This document shows positions 34,522 to 43,268 of a DNA stretch of 64,000 nt, piece by piece. Positions within the stretch are counted from its first letter, which is position 1. The number at the start of each line of letters is the position of its first letter. A model generated the notes under the pieces. That model worked only from the letters and a program-made list of their open reading frames with translations. It did no database searches and was not told the DNA's origin. Location: the NCBI GenBank assembly GCA_027488935.1, contig JAIYAP010000040.1:1-64000 (forward strand). The letters are read 5' to 3'. The position numbers and the translations under genes are program-made. The DNA is from Saprospiraceae bacterium (GTDB lineage Bacteria > Bacteroidota > Bacteroidia > Chitinophagales > Saprospiraceae).

Positions 34522-35097
34522 ATGAAATTAACAATTAAAACAATCTCCCTTTTTCTTTTGGTCATCGTGACATCGTGTATGGCTCCCAAAGCCATTTCAA
34601 CAATTGAATCAAGTAACTATGATGACAAAACAAACCTGACAACCTTTAGCAAGTTACCATTCGGTAGTATTGGCATTCCTGGCAAATGGACAAAGGTTTC
34701 GTATAATCAAGTAAGCGGACAACATAATTATATGAACGCAGACTCGGTATTTACAGCGGTTGCAATTAACCGTGCATCCTCCTACGCATTCTATAAGTCC
34801 AATATGACACCCAATCAGACGGTAAAGGAGTTTTACGAATGGGACTCAAAATACTTAGCAGACAATATGAACGGTACAAGAACAATCATTAAACAAGACA
34901 CCGTTAATCATTTCATTGTATGGCAAATTAAAGCAGACAACGAAAAATACAAGGTCGACAATCATTATTTATTTGGTAGTGAAAATGGAATTATTTTTTC
35001 AGTATTCATCTCGACAAAAAAGTGGACAAACGAACAAAAAACTGAGCATTTGCAGACCGTCTATAAAAATAAGACGGTTGGAAACTGTTGTAAATAA
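34522..35097 (+). CDS. Hypothetical lipoprotein
   Basis: A 191-residue lipoprotein with lipobox VTSC (Cys 19). The mature part has the mixed alpha/beta pattern of small stress-type lipoproteins (PGKWTKVSYN, SVFTAVAINRASSYAFYKSN). No family recognised. A stem-loop follows the stop. Confidence 0.6.
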   Translation: MKLTIKTISLFLLVIVTSCMAPKAISTIESSNYDDKTNLTTFSKLPFGSIGIPGKWTKVSYNQVSGQHNYMNADSVFTAVAINRASSYAFYKSNMTPNQTVKEFYEWDSKYLADNMNGTRTIIKQDTVNHFIVWQIKADNEKYKVDNHYLFGSENGIIFSVFISTKKWTNEQKTEHLQTVYKNKTVGNCCK

Positions 35098-35098
35098 G

Positions 35099-35129
35099 GC
35101 CCGAAATCGTTGTGTGGTTATTTCCGGGC
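35099..35129. terminator. Stem-loop after the lipoprotein gene
   Basis: GCCCGAAAT (35099-35107) pairs with ATTTCCGGGC (35120-35129) with one bulged base and a 12-base loop. It begins two bases after the stop codon. Confidence 0.55.
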
Positions 35130-35234
35130 AGACAGTTGGTTAATTCCCCACCATCACAAAGCTTCGCTGGTTATGCGGCATGCATGGGAACAATACTCCC
35201 TTTGAACGACTGCAAGAAATAAACAGGCAAAAAA

Positions 35235-35242
35235 TAAATTTG
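35235..35242 (+). promoter_or_regulatory. -7 box of the propeller lipoprotein gene
   Basis: TAAATTTG fits TAnnTTTG and lies 38 bases before ATG 35280. No clear upstream element is seen. Confidence 0.4.
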
Positions 35243-35279
35243 TAATATATTTAGATTTAAATTTCAACAGATTTAAAAA

Positions 35280-36308
35280 ATGAAGAAAGCGTATTCACTT
35301 TTTCTGTTTTCCTTTTTTATCCTTTCCTGCAAAGGGCAGGACACCACAAAAACAGTTGAAATTTCTATTCCCACTGACCCAGCAACCGATATCGTTTCTG
35401 CTGCATTGAAAGATAAAAATGGAAATATTTGGTTTGCTCGTTCGGGCAGAGGCGTGTATCGTTACGATGGAAAATCCTTTGCTCATTTCACAGAGAAAGA
35501 CGGTTTAAGCAGCAATGATGTTTCTTGCATTTATGAAGATAACCTAGGTAAACTTTGGTTTGGGACTAGTTTCGGGGTCTGTTATTACGATGGAAAAACT
35601 TTTATTCATTTTCCAATTGCTGCAACGGATAGCAGCAATGCTTATTCCTCTAAAGATAATTATTCCCAAATCCCAACCCAAGTGGGTAGTATTTTGCAGG
35701 ATAAAGCAGGAAACTATTGGTTCGTCACCTTAAATAACGGTGTTTTTCGGTACGACGGAAAATCCTTTACTAATTTTTTATCCTATGAAGTCCTTGTTTG
35801 CATTTTAGAAGACAAGGCTGGAAACATTTGGGTCGGCTCATGGGCGCATGGAGGCGTGTATCGTTATGATGGAGCATCATTTACACATTTCAATGGACTT
35901 AGCGATGATATGATAAAGTGCATGTTAGCAGATAAAAATGGGGACATTTGGTTTGGCACCAGGGACCGTGGTGTTGACTGTTATGATGGGAAAGTCATCA
36001 CCCATTTTTCAAAAAAAGATGGCCTGGGGAATGATAATGTCTCCTGTATTTTTGAAGATAAAAATGAGCATATTTGGTTCGGCAGCGATTTTACGGGGGT
36101 GGGCATTTGTTTTTACGATGGAACGTCCTTTACGAACGTTGTTGTAAAAGAAATTGTAACAGATAAAGAATCTTGGCTATATGCTGTTATGACGATTGCA
36201 CAAGATAATGATGGACACCTTTGGTTCGGTTCGAGGGGTGGGTATATATTCCGTTACGATGGAAAGACCTTTACCGATTTTTCAGAAAAAGTGTTTAAGC
36301 AACATTAG
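35280..36308 (+). CDS. Lipoprotein beta-propeller (two-component regulator propeller repeats)
   Basis: A 342-residue lipoprotein (lipobox FILSC) with about seven blades of the type GNIWFARSGRGVYRYDGKSF and GDIWFGTRDRGVDCYDGK. It shares family and layout with 24114-25166 but is clearly diverged. Like that protein it has no kinase or membrane part, so it is a standalone extracytoplasmic propeller. Confidence 0.9.
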   Translation: MKKAYSLFLFSFFILSCKGQDTTKTVEISIPTDPATDIVSAALKDKNGNIWFARSGRGVYRYDGKSFAHFTEKDGLSSNDVSCIYEDNLGKLWFGTSFGVCYYDGKTFIHFPIAATDSSNAYSSKDNYSQIPTQVGSILQDKAGNYWFVTLNNGVFRYDGKSFTNFLSYEVLVCILEDKAGNIWVGSWAHGGVYRYDGASFTHFNGLSDDMIKCMLADKNGDIWFGTRDRGVDCYDGKVITHFSKKDGLGNDNVSCIFEDKNEHIWFGSDFTGVGICFYDGTSFTNVVVKEIVTDKESWLYAVMTIAQDNDGHLWFGSRGGYIFRYDGKTFTDFSEKVFKQH

Positions 36309-36395
36309 ACTTATTGCGTACTTTGCACTTCAACAACAAGCATAACCGATTGACACCCATCCAAGCACACTACGAACCAATAATAGGAGAAAATT

Positions 36396-37406
36396 ATGGC
36401 TTTAGCAAACAAAACAGCAGCGGCACCGAGCACCAATTGGAAAGAAACGCTGCTTCCAGATGAGGCAAGTTTGCACGCCGAGCACCAGTTGGCTTTTGAA
36501 GAAATTAGCAAAATAAAGGATGCTAAATACGGAAAGGGCCGACAACTCCATCGGAAGGGTCTACTTGGTTTGCACGGGCGTTTTGAAGTGCTGTCTGGCC
36601 TGCCGGACTATGCAAGGTTTGGCCTTTTCGCTGCTCCTGCCACCTACGATGCCTGGATTCGATTGTCCAATGGAGGCATGGACCGCGCTGCAGATCGCAA
36701 ACCAGATATTCGCGGGTTTTCCATGAAAATACTTGGACTGAAGGGGCCTGGCGCCTTAGGATCGGGCGATACGAATTGCCAGGATTTTTTGATGATCCAG
36801 CGCGCTGCTTTTGGTTTCGCCACAAGCAAGGATTTTGTTGACTTTGTACACAGTGCCGCGCTTGGCCCTCTCTCCTTGTTTAAGTACCTGTTTTCCAAAT
36901 TTGGATTCCTGGGCGGCTTCCGAAAACTAGGCCAAATCGCCAAAGCACTTAAAATTCCATTTACGGGTTTTGCTACTGAAAAGTTCTACACCGCCACCCC
37001 ATTCGCTTGTGGCCCTTACGCAGCGCGCATGCGCATGTTGCCCGCTACAAGTACCGATGTGAACGCAAACGCCCAAGAAAACTGGTCGAGCGACTTTTTG
37101 GCACATTTATCGAAAGGAGATTTGCAATTTGAAGTTCAGTTGCAGTTTTATGTAGATGAAGCCAGCACGCCCATTGAAGACGCGACGAATGAATGGCCAG
37201 AAGCGGTGGCTCCTTTCATCACGGTAGCCGTATTGACCGTACCTACACAGAACCCGGATAGTACGGAAGGCTCACAACTTGCTGCCGATATTGAGGCCGC
37301 AGCATTTGATCCCTGGAATGCCTTCATGGAGCATCGTCCCTTGGGTGAGGTGATGCGCGCGCGCAAGGTGGTTTATTATCAGAGTCAGCTTGGGCGGAAA
37401 GGGTAA
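36396..37406 (+). CDS. Catalase-like haem protein
   Basis: A 336-residue protein of the small catalase-related group: an N-terminal distal-side segment (GKGRQLHRKGLLGLHGRFEV), a central KPDIRGFSMKILG segment, and the C-terminal FDPWNAFMEHRPLGEVMRARKVVYYQSQLGR, where the RxxxY haem-ligand pattern is kept. It is shorter than true catalases, and relatives have peroxidase or dioxygenase-type activities. Higher G+C and different codon use from its neighbours suggest separate acquisition. No signal peptide. Confidence 0.8.
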   Translation: MALANKTAAAPSTNWKETLLPDEASLHAEHQLAFEEISKIKDAKYGKGRQLHRKGLLGLHGRFEVLSGLPDYARFGLFAAPATYDAWIRLSNGGMDRAADRKPDIRGFSMKILGLKGPGALGSGDTNCQDFLMIQRAAFGFATSKDFVDFVHSAALGPLSLFKYLFSKFGFLGGFRKLGQIAKALKIPFTGFATEKFYTATPFACGPYAARMRMLPATSTDVNANAQENWSSDFLAHLSKGDLQFEVQLQFYVDEASTPIEDATNEWPEAVAPFITVAVLTVPTQNPDSTEGSQLAADIEAAAFDPWNAFMEHRPLGEVMRARKVVYYQSQLGRKG

Positions 37407-37530
37407 GCGATTACGAATGACCAAAATCTGAAAGAGCTTTAAAATCGAAATGGTACACTTTTGGAGATGATTTCTTGTACACTTTTCGGGACTGCTGAAT
37501 TGCAGGAACGAAAACAAATATTTAAAAAAG

Positions 37531-38109
37531 ATGAAAATTTGTGTTTATTGTGCTTCAAGTGCCAAGGTTGACAAGTCCTATTTTGAAGCGACCGGTAAAT
37601 TAGCCAAGGAGTTTGTGAAGGCAAATATTGATGTTGTTTATGGTGGTGGTGGTATTGGACTTATGGGGCATCTTGCGGACACCATTATTGACGCCGGTGG
37701 GCAGATAAAAGGTATAATGCCCAAATTTATGAACGAAGTTGAGTGGGCGCACAAAAGGGTGGCAGACTTTGAGTTCACAGACACAATGCACGAAAGAAAA
37801 GCAAAATTTTTAGACGATATTGACGGATTGGTAACATTGGCAGGTGGTAGTGGGACACTTGAAGAATTATTGGAAGCAATTACTTTGAAAAGACTTGGAC
37901 AGTTTACAAAACCAATTATAATTTTAAACACAAATGGATTTTACGACCCTTTGAAGCAAATGCTTGAGAAATGCGTAACTGAAAATTTTATGGATGAAAG
38001 GCATTTGCAAATGTGGACTTTTGTTGACGAACCTGAGCAAGTAATTGACAGCATAAAGAATGCAACAAGCTGGGACAAAGACTCCATTAAATTTGCGACT
38101 CAAAAGTAA
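37531..38109 (+). CDS. LOG-family protein (nucleoside 5'-monophosphate phosphoribohydrolase type)
   Basis: A 192-residue Rossmann-like LOG protein: YGGGGIGLMGHLAD and LAGGSGTLEELLEAI. The signature PGGxGTxxE reads AGGSGTLEE, with Ala for the first Pro. The family releases the base from cytokinin-type or ordinary nucleoside monophosphates. The next gene starts one base after the stop, so it heads an operon with two lipoprotein genes. Two TACACTTTT repeats precede it (about 37452-37478). Confidence 0.88.
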   Translation: MKICVYCASSAKVDKSYFEATGKLAKEFVKANIDVVYGGGGIGLMGHLADTIIDAGGQIKGIMPKFMNEVEWAHKRVADFEFTDTMHERKAKFLDDIDGLVTLAGGSGTLEELLEAITLKRLGQFTKPIIILNTNGFYDPLKQMLEKCVTENFMDERHLQMWTFVDEPEQVIDSIKNATSWDKDSIKFATQK

Positions 38110-38110
38110 A

Positions 38111-38602
38111 ATGCCACGCGTAATACTAACATATTGTATCCTGACGATCTTGGCTTCGTGCAGTCGAACAAACTTGCTGACCTATAAACACAGAAAATTC
38201 TTTAAGGAGGATAGCTTAATTAAAAGCGATACCACTTTTACACTTTATCAAACAGTTTGTTATAATAGACCAGGCGTAATAGACGAAGAATTTTGTTACG
38301 AACTTACTTTGACTTTTCTTGACACGGCAGCAGCTAAGGCAAAGAAAATTCTAAATTTGGCGACAGACACTTTAATCGTAAAAAGTCGTTACGGAGCATT
38401 TTCGGTTTGGAATTGGGGAGACGAGCACAATAAAGTAACAGGACAAATAGAAATTGTTGCGTGGGACAAAAACACTGTAACGCTAAAAGAAAATATCCAC
38501 GTTTCAGACTTTAGACGCAAGGAGACAAAGAATTACAAAGGGACGAGAACTTATAAAAGAAAAGAAGTACATAACCCAACAAAAAACTCATGCATAGAAT
38601 AA
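38111..38602 (+). CDS. Hypothetical lipoprotein
   Basis: A 163-residue lipoprotein with lipobox LASC. The mature domain is rich in Lys, Thr and beta-strand patterns (DTLIVKSRYGAFSVWNWGDEHN), with no recognised family. It starts one base after the LOG stop and overlaps the next gene by 13 bases. Confidence 0.6.
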   Translation: MPRVILTYCILTILASCSRTNLLTYKHRKFFKEDSLIKSDTTFTLYQTVCYNRPGVIDEEFCYELTLTFLDTAAAKAKKILNLATDTLIVKSRYGAFSVWNWGDEHNKVTGQIEIVAWDKNTVTLKENIHVSDFRRKETKNYKGTRTYKRKEVHNPTKNSCIE

Positions 38603-39357
38603 TTTATATCTTAGCCTGCGGACTTCTGACAAGTTGCTCAACATTCAATAAATCTGTTGACAAAAAACCCGTATTCGCTGTAAGTTTGGACACTTTGAAA
38701 TTGTATGACCAAAGCAGACAACGCGTAATTCCTGTTGCTATTTATAAACCCGAAATGGACAAAAAAGTAAAAAATCAGAAAGTGGTCATTTTCAGCCACG
38801 GTTATGGACAAAATAAAGGCGGCGACTATTTAGCATACACTTATTTGACAGCGTTTTTGGCCTCAAAAGGTTTTTTTGTTGCAAGCATCCAACATGAACT
38901 GCCCTCTGATGATTTACTGCCCTTGACAGGAATCCCACAAATCGTCAGACGACCATTTTGGGAACGCGGTGCCGACAATATTTTGTTCGTAATAAACGAA
39001 CTAAAAAAGACAAATCCAGAACTGGATTTCAAACACCTAACAATCATAGGACATTCCAACGGTGCTGATATGACCGCTTTATTTCCGCAAAAGTATCCAA
39101 ACATCGCCTACAAGATCATTACCTTTGACAATAGAAGAATGGCTTTACCCAAAACGAAAGCCGTAAAAGTGTATTCCTTACGTTCAAGTGACCAGCCCGC
39201 AGACGAAGGGGTTTTGCCGACATCAGAAGAACAAAAACAGTTTGGAATTAAAATTATAAAACTCCCAACTACCACCCATAACGAGATGGACGACCATGCA
39301 AATGACGAACAACGGCAAGAAATTAGAAACTACCTATTGACATTTTTGAACGAATGA
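38590..39357 (+). CDS. Lipoprotein alpha/beta hydrolase
   Basis: A 255-residue lipoprotein (lipobox LLTSC) with an alpha/beta hydrolase fold: VVIFSHGYGQNKGG (oxyanion), IIGHSNGADMT (nucleophile Ser), a late acidic residue and a His in TTTHNEMDDHAN. Translation is coupled to the preceding lipoprotein by overlap. Substrate unknown. Confidence 0.82.
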   Translation: MHRIIYILACGLLTSCSTFNKSVDKKPVFAVSLDTLKLYDQSRQRVIPVAIYKPEMDKKVKNQKVVIFSHGYGQNKGGDYLAYTYLTAFLASKGFFVASIQHELPSDDLLPLTGIPQIVRRPFWERGADNILFVINELKKTNPELDFKHLTIIGHSNGADMTALFPQKYPNIAYKIITFDNRRMALPKTKAVKVYSLRSSDQPADEGVLPTSEEQKQFGIKIIKLPTTTHNEMDDHANDEQRQEIRNYLLTFLNE

Positions 39358-39413
39358 CAAATAAGCAGAAAAACAACAAACCGCTAATAGGGTTAAATTA
39401 AAACAACATACAC

Positions 39414-40811
39414 ATGAAAAGACTACCTTTCTTCTTAATCGCAATCTTTATGACAAATTTATTATTGGCTCAACCCGAAAATTATAAAATTGCCATTGGC
39501 AATTTTCACGCGAATTATAACGCTGACAAATATGATGAAATCTTCAACTGTTTTTCACCAGAAATGAAAAAAGCATTACCTCTTGAAAAAACAAAGCAGT
39601 TTCTAACTGGCTTGAAAAGTCAAAGCGGTAGTATAGAAAGTTTGGAATTTATCAATTATCAGCAGGAAACTTATGCAATGTATAAAGCGACATTTGAAAA
39701 AGATGTTTTGGCGGTAAACATTTCACTGGATAACAAAAGTCAAATTGACGGACTTTACCTAAAACCTTTTGAAATACAAAAAGAAAGTGAAAATAAAACG
39801 GTAAACGCATTGAGTAAATATCCGAAAGAAATTGCTGAAATTATCTTTTCAAATTCCAAAGATTTTCCGAACAACACACAACTTTCCATCGCCATAATTC
39901 AAAATGGGAACACGAATTACTACGGAATTATAAAAGTAAATGACACGATAAAACCAGATGAAAACCAAAAGAGGGTTTTTGAAATAGGCTCAATAACAAA
40001 AGTATTCACATCGACCGTTTTGGCTTCACTCGTTGTGCATAAAAAAATAAAATTGACAGACGAAATCAATTCATATTACCCATTTGCATTCAAAGACAAC
40101 ATCAAAATAAATCTTGAGCAGTTGGCCAATCATACTTCGGGTTTGCCGCGCTTGCCCGAAAATTTGGATTTATCCAATGAAATCAATCCATATAAAAGTT
40201 ATGGCAAAACCGAACTTGAAGCGTATCTTAAAGATTTGTTGAAACTTGAAAATGAACCTTCCGAAACGTATTCATATTCCAACTTGGGGACAGGACTTTT
40301 AGGTTACACACTCGGTTTGTCCCAAAAAACAAGTTTTCAAAACCTATTACAAAAGATAGTTTTTGATAAGTACAAAATGACAAATTCATGCACAAGTTCC
40401 CAAAACTTGGGGAATCGTCTTGTAAAAGGATTAGACAAAAAGGGAGAAATCGTATCTAATTGGGATTTTGATGTGCTATTTGGAGCAGGAGGAATCTTAT
40501 CTACCACTGAAGATTTGGCAAAGTTCGCAAAGGCACAATTCAATCCTAAAAACAAAGAACTTGAGTTGACAAGAAAAACAACTTTTGAAATTAAAGGAAA
40601 TACGAAAATTGGTTTAGGATGGCACAAATTAGAATCTGAAAACGCAAAAGATTTACTTTGGCACAATGGAGGAACAGGCGGATATTCATCTTCAATCGTA
40701 ATGAAAGTTGAAGAAAAAACGGCAGTAATTATTTTGTCCAATGTATCTGACATTAATGACGAAATTGATGCTTTATCCTATGAATTGATCAATAAAACGA
40801 ATAAAAAATAA
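39414..40811 (+). CDS. Exported serine hydrolase (beta-lactamase fold) with N-terminal DUF3887-like domain
   Basis: A 465-residue protein: signal peptide (to LLLAQ), a domain of about 100 residues like DUF3887 (NADKYDEIFNCFSPEMKKAL), then a class C beta-lactamase-type hydrolase with SxxK (GSITKVFTSTV), YSN (YSYSNLGTGLLGY) and HNGGTGG. Such proteins are usually peptidases or esterases rather than true beta-lactamases. Confidence 0.88.
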   Translation: MKRLPFFLIAIFMTNLLLAQPENYKIAIGNFHANYNADKYDEIFNCFSPEMKKALPLEKTKQFLTGLKSQSGSIESLEFINYQQETYAMYKATFEKDVLAVNISLDNKSQIDGLYLKPFEIQKESENKTVNALSKYPKEIAEIIFSNSKDFPNNTQLSIAIIQNGNTNYYGIIKVNDTIKPDENQKRVFEIGSITKVFTSTVLASLVVHKKIKLTDEINSYYPFAFKDNIKINLEQLANHTSGLPRLPENLDLSNEINPYKSYGKTELEAYLKDLLKLENEPSETYSYSNLGTGLLGYTLGLSQKTSFQNLLQKIVFDKYKMTNSCTSSQNLGNRLVKGLDKKGEIVSNWDFDVLFGAGGILSTTEDLAKFAKAQFNPKNKELELTRKTTFEIKGNTKIGLGWHKLESENAKDLLWHNGGTGGYSSSIVMKVEEKTAVIILSNVSDINDEIDALSYELINKTNKK

Positions 40812-41124
40812 CAACGATTAACACGGGTTATGCGTCAAGCGCTTCCAAGACACCTTGCCATTTGGATCGTGTTTGTGACGTTTCCATTTATTATGGCATT
40901 TTATGAAGCTGCGACCTATAGAAGGAACTACCGGTAACAAAGGCATCAAAAGCCACAAATTTCCCCTGACACAACACAAAACACTCATATAAACTAAGCG
41001 TTCTGTATGAATACTTGGAGATTAAATACGCCTGCTTTATCTTTAGCCAACGCAACAAGGAGCATATTTCCCTTTTACCCGTTGTATTTACAACCCAAAC
41101 CTGCTAAAATTTAAAAAACATACC
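40812..41124. other. 313-base intergenic stretch with a repeat A-like arm and a TATCTTTA promoter
   Basis: TAACACGGGTTATGCGTCAA begins at 40819 and resembles the 5' arm of repeat A only in its first ten bases. It also opens a 35-codon frame (40830-40937, MRQALPRHLAIWIVFVTF) that may be chance. A promoter of the TTG-N20-TATCTTTR class lies at 41015-41017/41038-41045, ahead of the glucanase gene. Nothing else is evident. Confidence 0.4.
41015..41045 (+). promoter_or_regulatory. Promoter of the TTG-N20-TATCTTTR class
   Basis: TTG 41015-41017, 20-base spacer, TATCTTTA 41038-41045. It is followed by an 80-base leader to the glucanase start. Confidence 0.5.
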
Positions 41125-42723
41125 ATGCGCACCATTATTTCACTTGTATTTTTGTTTTTCAGCGTCACGTTGTTTTCGCAAGCCCAGATTTCACAGGACA
41201 ACTTTGAAGGAAACAGCAGTATTACTTCCTGGTTTGGTGATAATTGCTTGATAGATACCCAGTTCAACAACCCTTATCCGACAGGAATTAACACCTCAGC
41301 AACTGTTTTAAAATATTCAGATATTGGTGGACAATACGCAAACGCTGGATTTAATGCTGGTTTTAGTTTTAATTTAAAAACCAGCAGTACGTTTTCTCTG
41401 AAAGTTTACGTGCCCTCAAGTGGAATTACCGGAAACCAAAACAATCAAATTTCATTGAAACTTCAAAACGGTTCTATCAATGAACCATGGACGACACAAT
41501 GTGAAATTATTAAGCCCATCCTACTGAACCAATGGCAAGTAATAACCTTCAATTTTGCGACCGATCCCTTTATAAATTTCGATCCAAACACATTAAATCC
41601 ATTAAACAGGTGGGATTTTAACCGGGTCTTAATTCAAATAAATGGAGAGAACAATACCTCAAATGTACTAGCCTATATAGATGATTTTTACTATGCCGGC
41701 GCGGCTTCTACCTTTAACAATTTGGTTTGGAGTGACGAATTTGACGGAGATGGTGTTGTAAATAGTTTTAATTGGTTTCATCAAACCCAATTACCCAATG
41801 GTTGGAGCTGGTACAACAATGAATTACAACACTATACAAACAGTGCAGCCAACGCATATCGGTCCAATGGGGTTCTTAATATTGTGGCAAAAAAAGAAGT
41901 ATTCACCAATCAGGGACAAACAAAGCAATTTACCTCAGCCAGGTTAAATTCGAAATTTGCTTTTAAATATGGACGCGTTGAAGCGCGGGCTAAATTGCCA
42001 ACGGGCGCTGGAACATGGCCTGCAATCTGGATGCTTGGAAAAAACATTATTGAACCAGGCGGTTTTTGGACAGCAACGCATGGAACCATCAATTGGCCTG
42101 CATGCGGCGAAATAGATATTATGGAACATTGGGGAACCAATCAAAATGTAATCTCTAGTGCGGTCCACCACCCCATCAATGGCAATTTATCTATTGGAGA
42201 ATACACTTCCAATGCACAATATAAAGCGGGCGTATCCAATGAATTTCATATTTATGCTGTTGAATGGAATGAACAAAGCTTAACATTTAGTGTCGACGGC
42301 GTCAACCATTTATCCTATAGTCCAACGGTAAAAAACCAATACACCTGGCCGTTTGATGCAGAACAATATATCCTGTTAAATGTCGCCATTGAACCAAGTG
42401 TTACACCAAACTTTGTGCAATCAGCCATGGAAGTTGATTACGTGCGGGTATATCAAGAAAACGCGCTGAACACCGCGAACACCACCAATTTTCCTAAAAT
42501 TAAATTATTTCCAAATCCCGTTGCGGACAACCTGACCATCACCTGCACGGAAAACACAAACGCTACGGTTGAAATATATTCAATGTTAGGACAAAAACTA
42601 CATTCGGGCATCTTAAAAGGAGTAGAAACCACCATGGACGTTTCGAATTTTCAAGATGGAGTATATGTAGTCGTGCTAATTTCTAAAGCAGGTACGGATA
42701 CTTACAAGTTTATAAAAAAATAA
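41125..42723 (+). CDS. Secreted GH16 beta-glucanase with T9SS tail
   Basis: A 532-residue protein: signal peptide (to LFSQ), an N-terminal beta-sandwich of about 170 residues resembling a carbohydrate-binding or laminin-G-like module, a GH16 catalytic domain (about 195-445) with the nucleophile/acid pair in CGEIDIMEHWG, and a Por_secre_tail-type C-terminus (FPKIKLFPNPVADNLTI to TYKFIKK). GH16 enzymes of this shape are endo-beta-1,3 or 1,3-1,4-glucanases (laminarinases). The tail marks it for type IX secretion. Confidence 0.92.
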   Translation: MRTIISLVFLFFSVTLFSQAQISQDNFEGNSSITSWFGDNCLIDTQFNNPYPTGINTSATVLKYSDIGGQYANAGFNAGFSFNLKTSSTFSLKVYVPSSGITGNQNNQISLKLQNGSINEPWTTQCEIIKPILLNQWQVITFNFATDPFINFDPNTLNPLNRWDFNRVLIQINGENNTSNVLAYIDDFYYAGAASTFNNLVWSDEFDGDGVVNSFNWFHQTQLPNGWSWYNNELQHYTNSAANAYRSNGVLNIVAKKEVFTNQGQTKQFTSARLNSKFAFKYGRVEARAKLPTGAGTWPAIWMLGKNIIEPGGFWTATHGTINWPACGEIDIMEHWGTNQNVISSAVHHPINGNLSIGEYTSNAQYKAGVSNEFHIYAVEWNEQSLTFSVDGVNHLSYSPTVKNQYTWPFDAEQYILLNVAIEPSVTPNFVQSAMEVDYVRVYQENALNTANTTNFPKIKLFPNPVADNLTITCTENTNATVEIYSMLGQKLHSGILKGVETTMDVSNFQDGVYVVVLISKAGTDTYKFIKK

Positions 42724-42742
42724 ATTTGTACAGGCTCTAATT

Positions 42743-43105
42743 ATGAATTTCTCAAAGTTAGTACCCAGTGTGTTCTATATCGACATTTCAGACGCATTAA
42801 CATTATTTGTTGACTGTCTGCAGTTCTCCATTGAACACGAAGATTTCAAGGCTTTACAACCTTATTGTGTATTAGCAAAAGACGGAGTAAGGATTATGGT
42901 TTTTCAAGACGAGCAATTAGCCAAGGAACATTATCCGGAGCTCAGGCTTGAAACGGATGATATTGAAGCCGTGTTTGCAAAGATATCGGCTACGCATCCT
43001 CATCTACTGCACCCAAACCTCAATAAAGTTACGCTCCGGCCTTGGGGCGCCAAAGAATTTGCGATTGCAGACAAGCAGATTGGTATGAGGTTCCAACAAT
43101 GGTAA
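42743..43105 (+). CDS. VOC-family (bleomycin-resistance-like) protein
   Basis: A 120-residue single VOC domain: PSVFYIDISDALTLFVDCLQF at the start and RPWGAKEFAIADKQIGMRFQQW at the end. It has no signal peptide. Members bind or modify small molecules with or without metal. It starts 19 bases after the glucanase stop. Confidence 0.82.
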   Translation: MNFSKLVPSVFYIDISDALTLFVDCLQFSIEHEDFKALQPYCVLAKDGVRIMVFQDEQLAKEHYPELRLETDDIEAVFAKISATHPHLLHPNLNKVTLRPWGAKEFAIADKQIGMRFQQW

Positions 43106-43132
43106 CCACATATGACCACCTGCCGCGGAGAA

Positions 43133-43164
43133 CTATTCATTATCAGACTGGTAAAATTTAAAAT
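43133..43164. repeat. Dispersed repeat E, copy 2
   Basis: CTATTCATTATCAGACTGGT and flanks match 14033-14063. A TATCTTTA -7 box (43197-43204, with TTG at 43173-43175 and a 21-base spacer) follows at a similar distance as in copy 1, and a regulator gene follows that. Confidence 0.5.
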
Positions 43165-43268
43165 TGCAGCAATTGGGAGTTTGGATGCTCCTAAACTATC
43201 TTTACCATCCGGACGCGACAAGTGCATATGTTTCCTTATTATATGCCATTTTAGGACGATACACAAAC

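Noticed and set aside
37452..37478. The two TACACTTTT copies before the LOG gene as an operator
   Set aside because: They are only a short direct repeat with no dyad or recurrence elsewhere, so not enough to call a regulatory site.
43164..43268. A longer start for the AraC protein
   Set aside because: The extra 35 codons cross repeat E and a promoter-like TATCTTTA, and do not resemble an AraC N-terminus.
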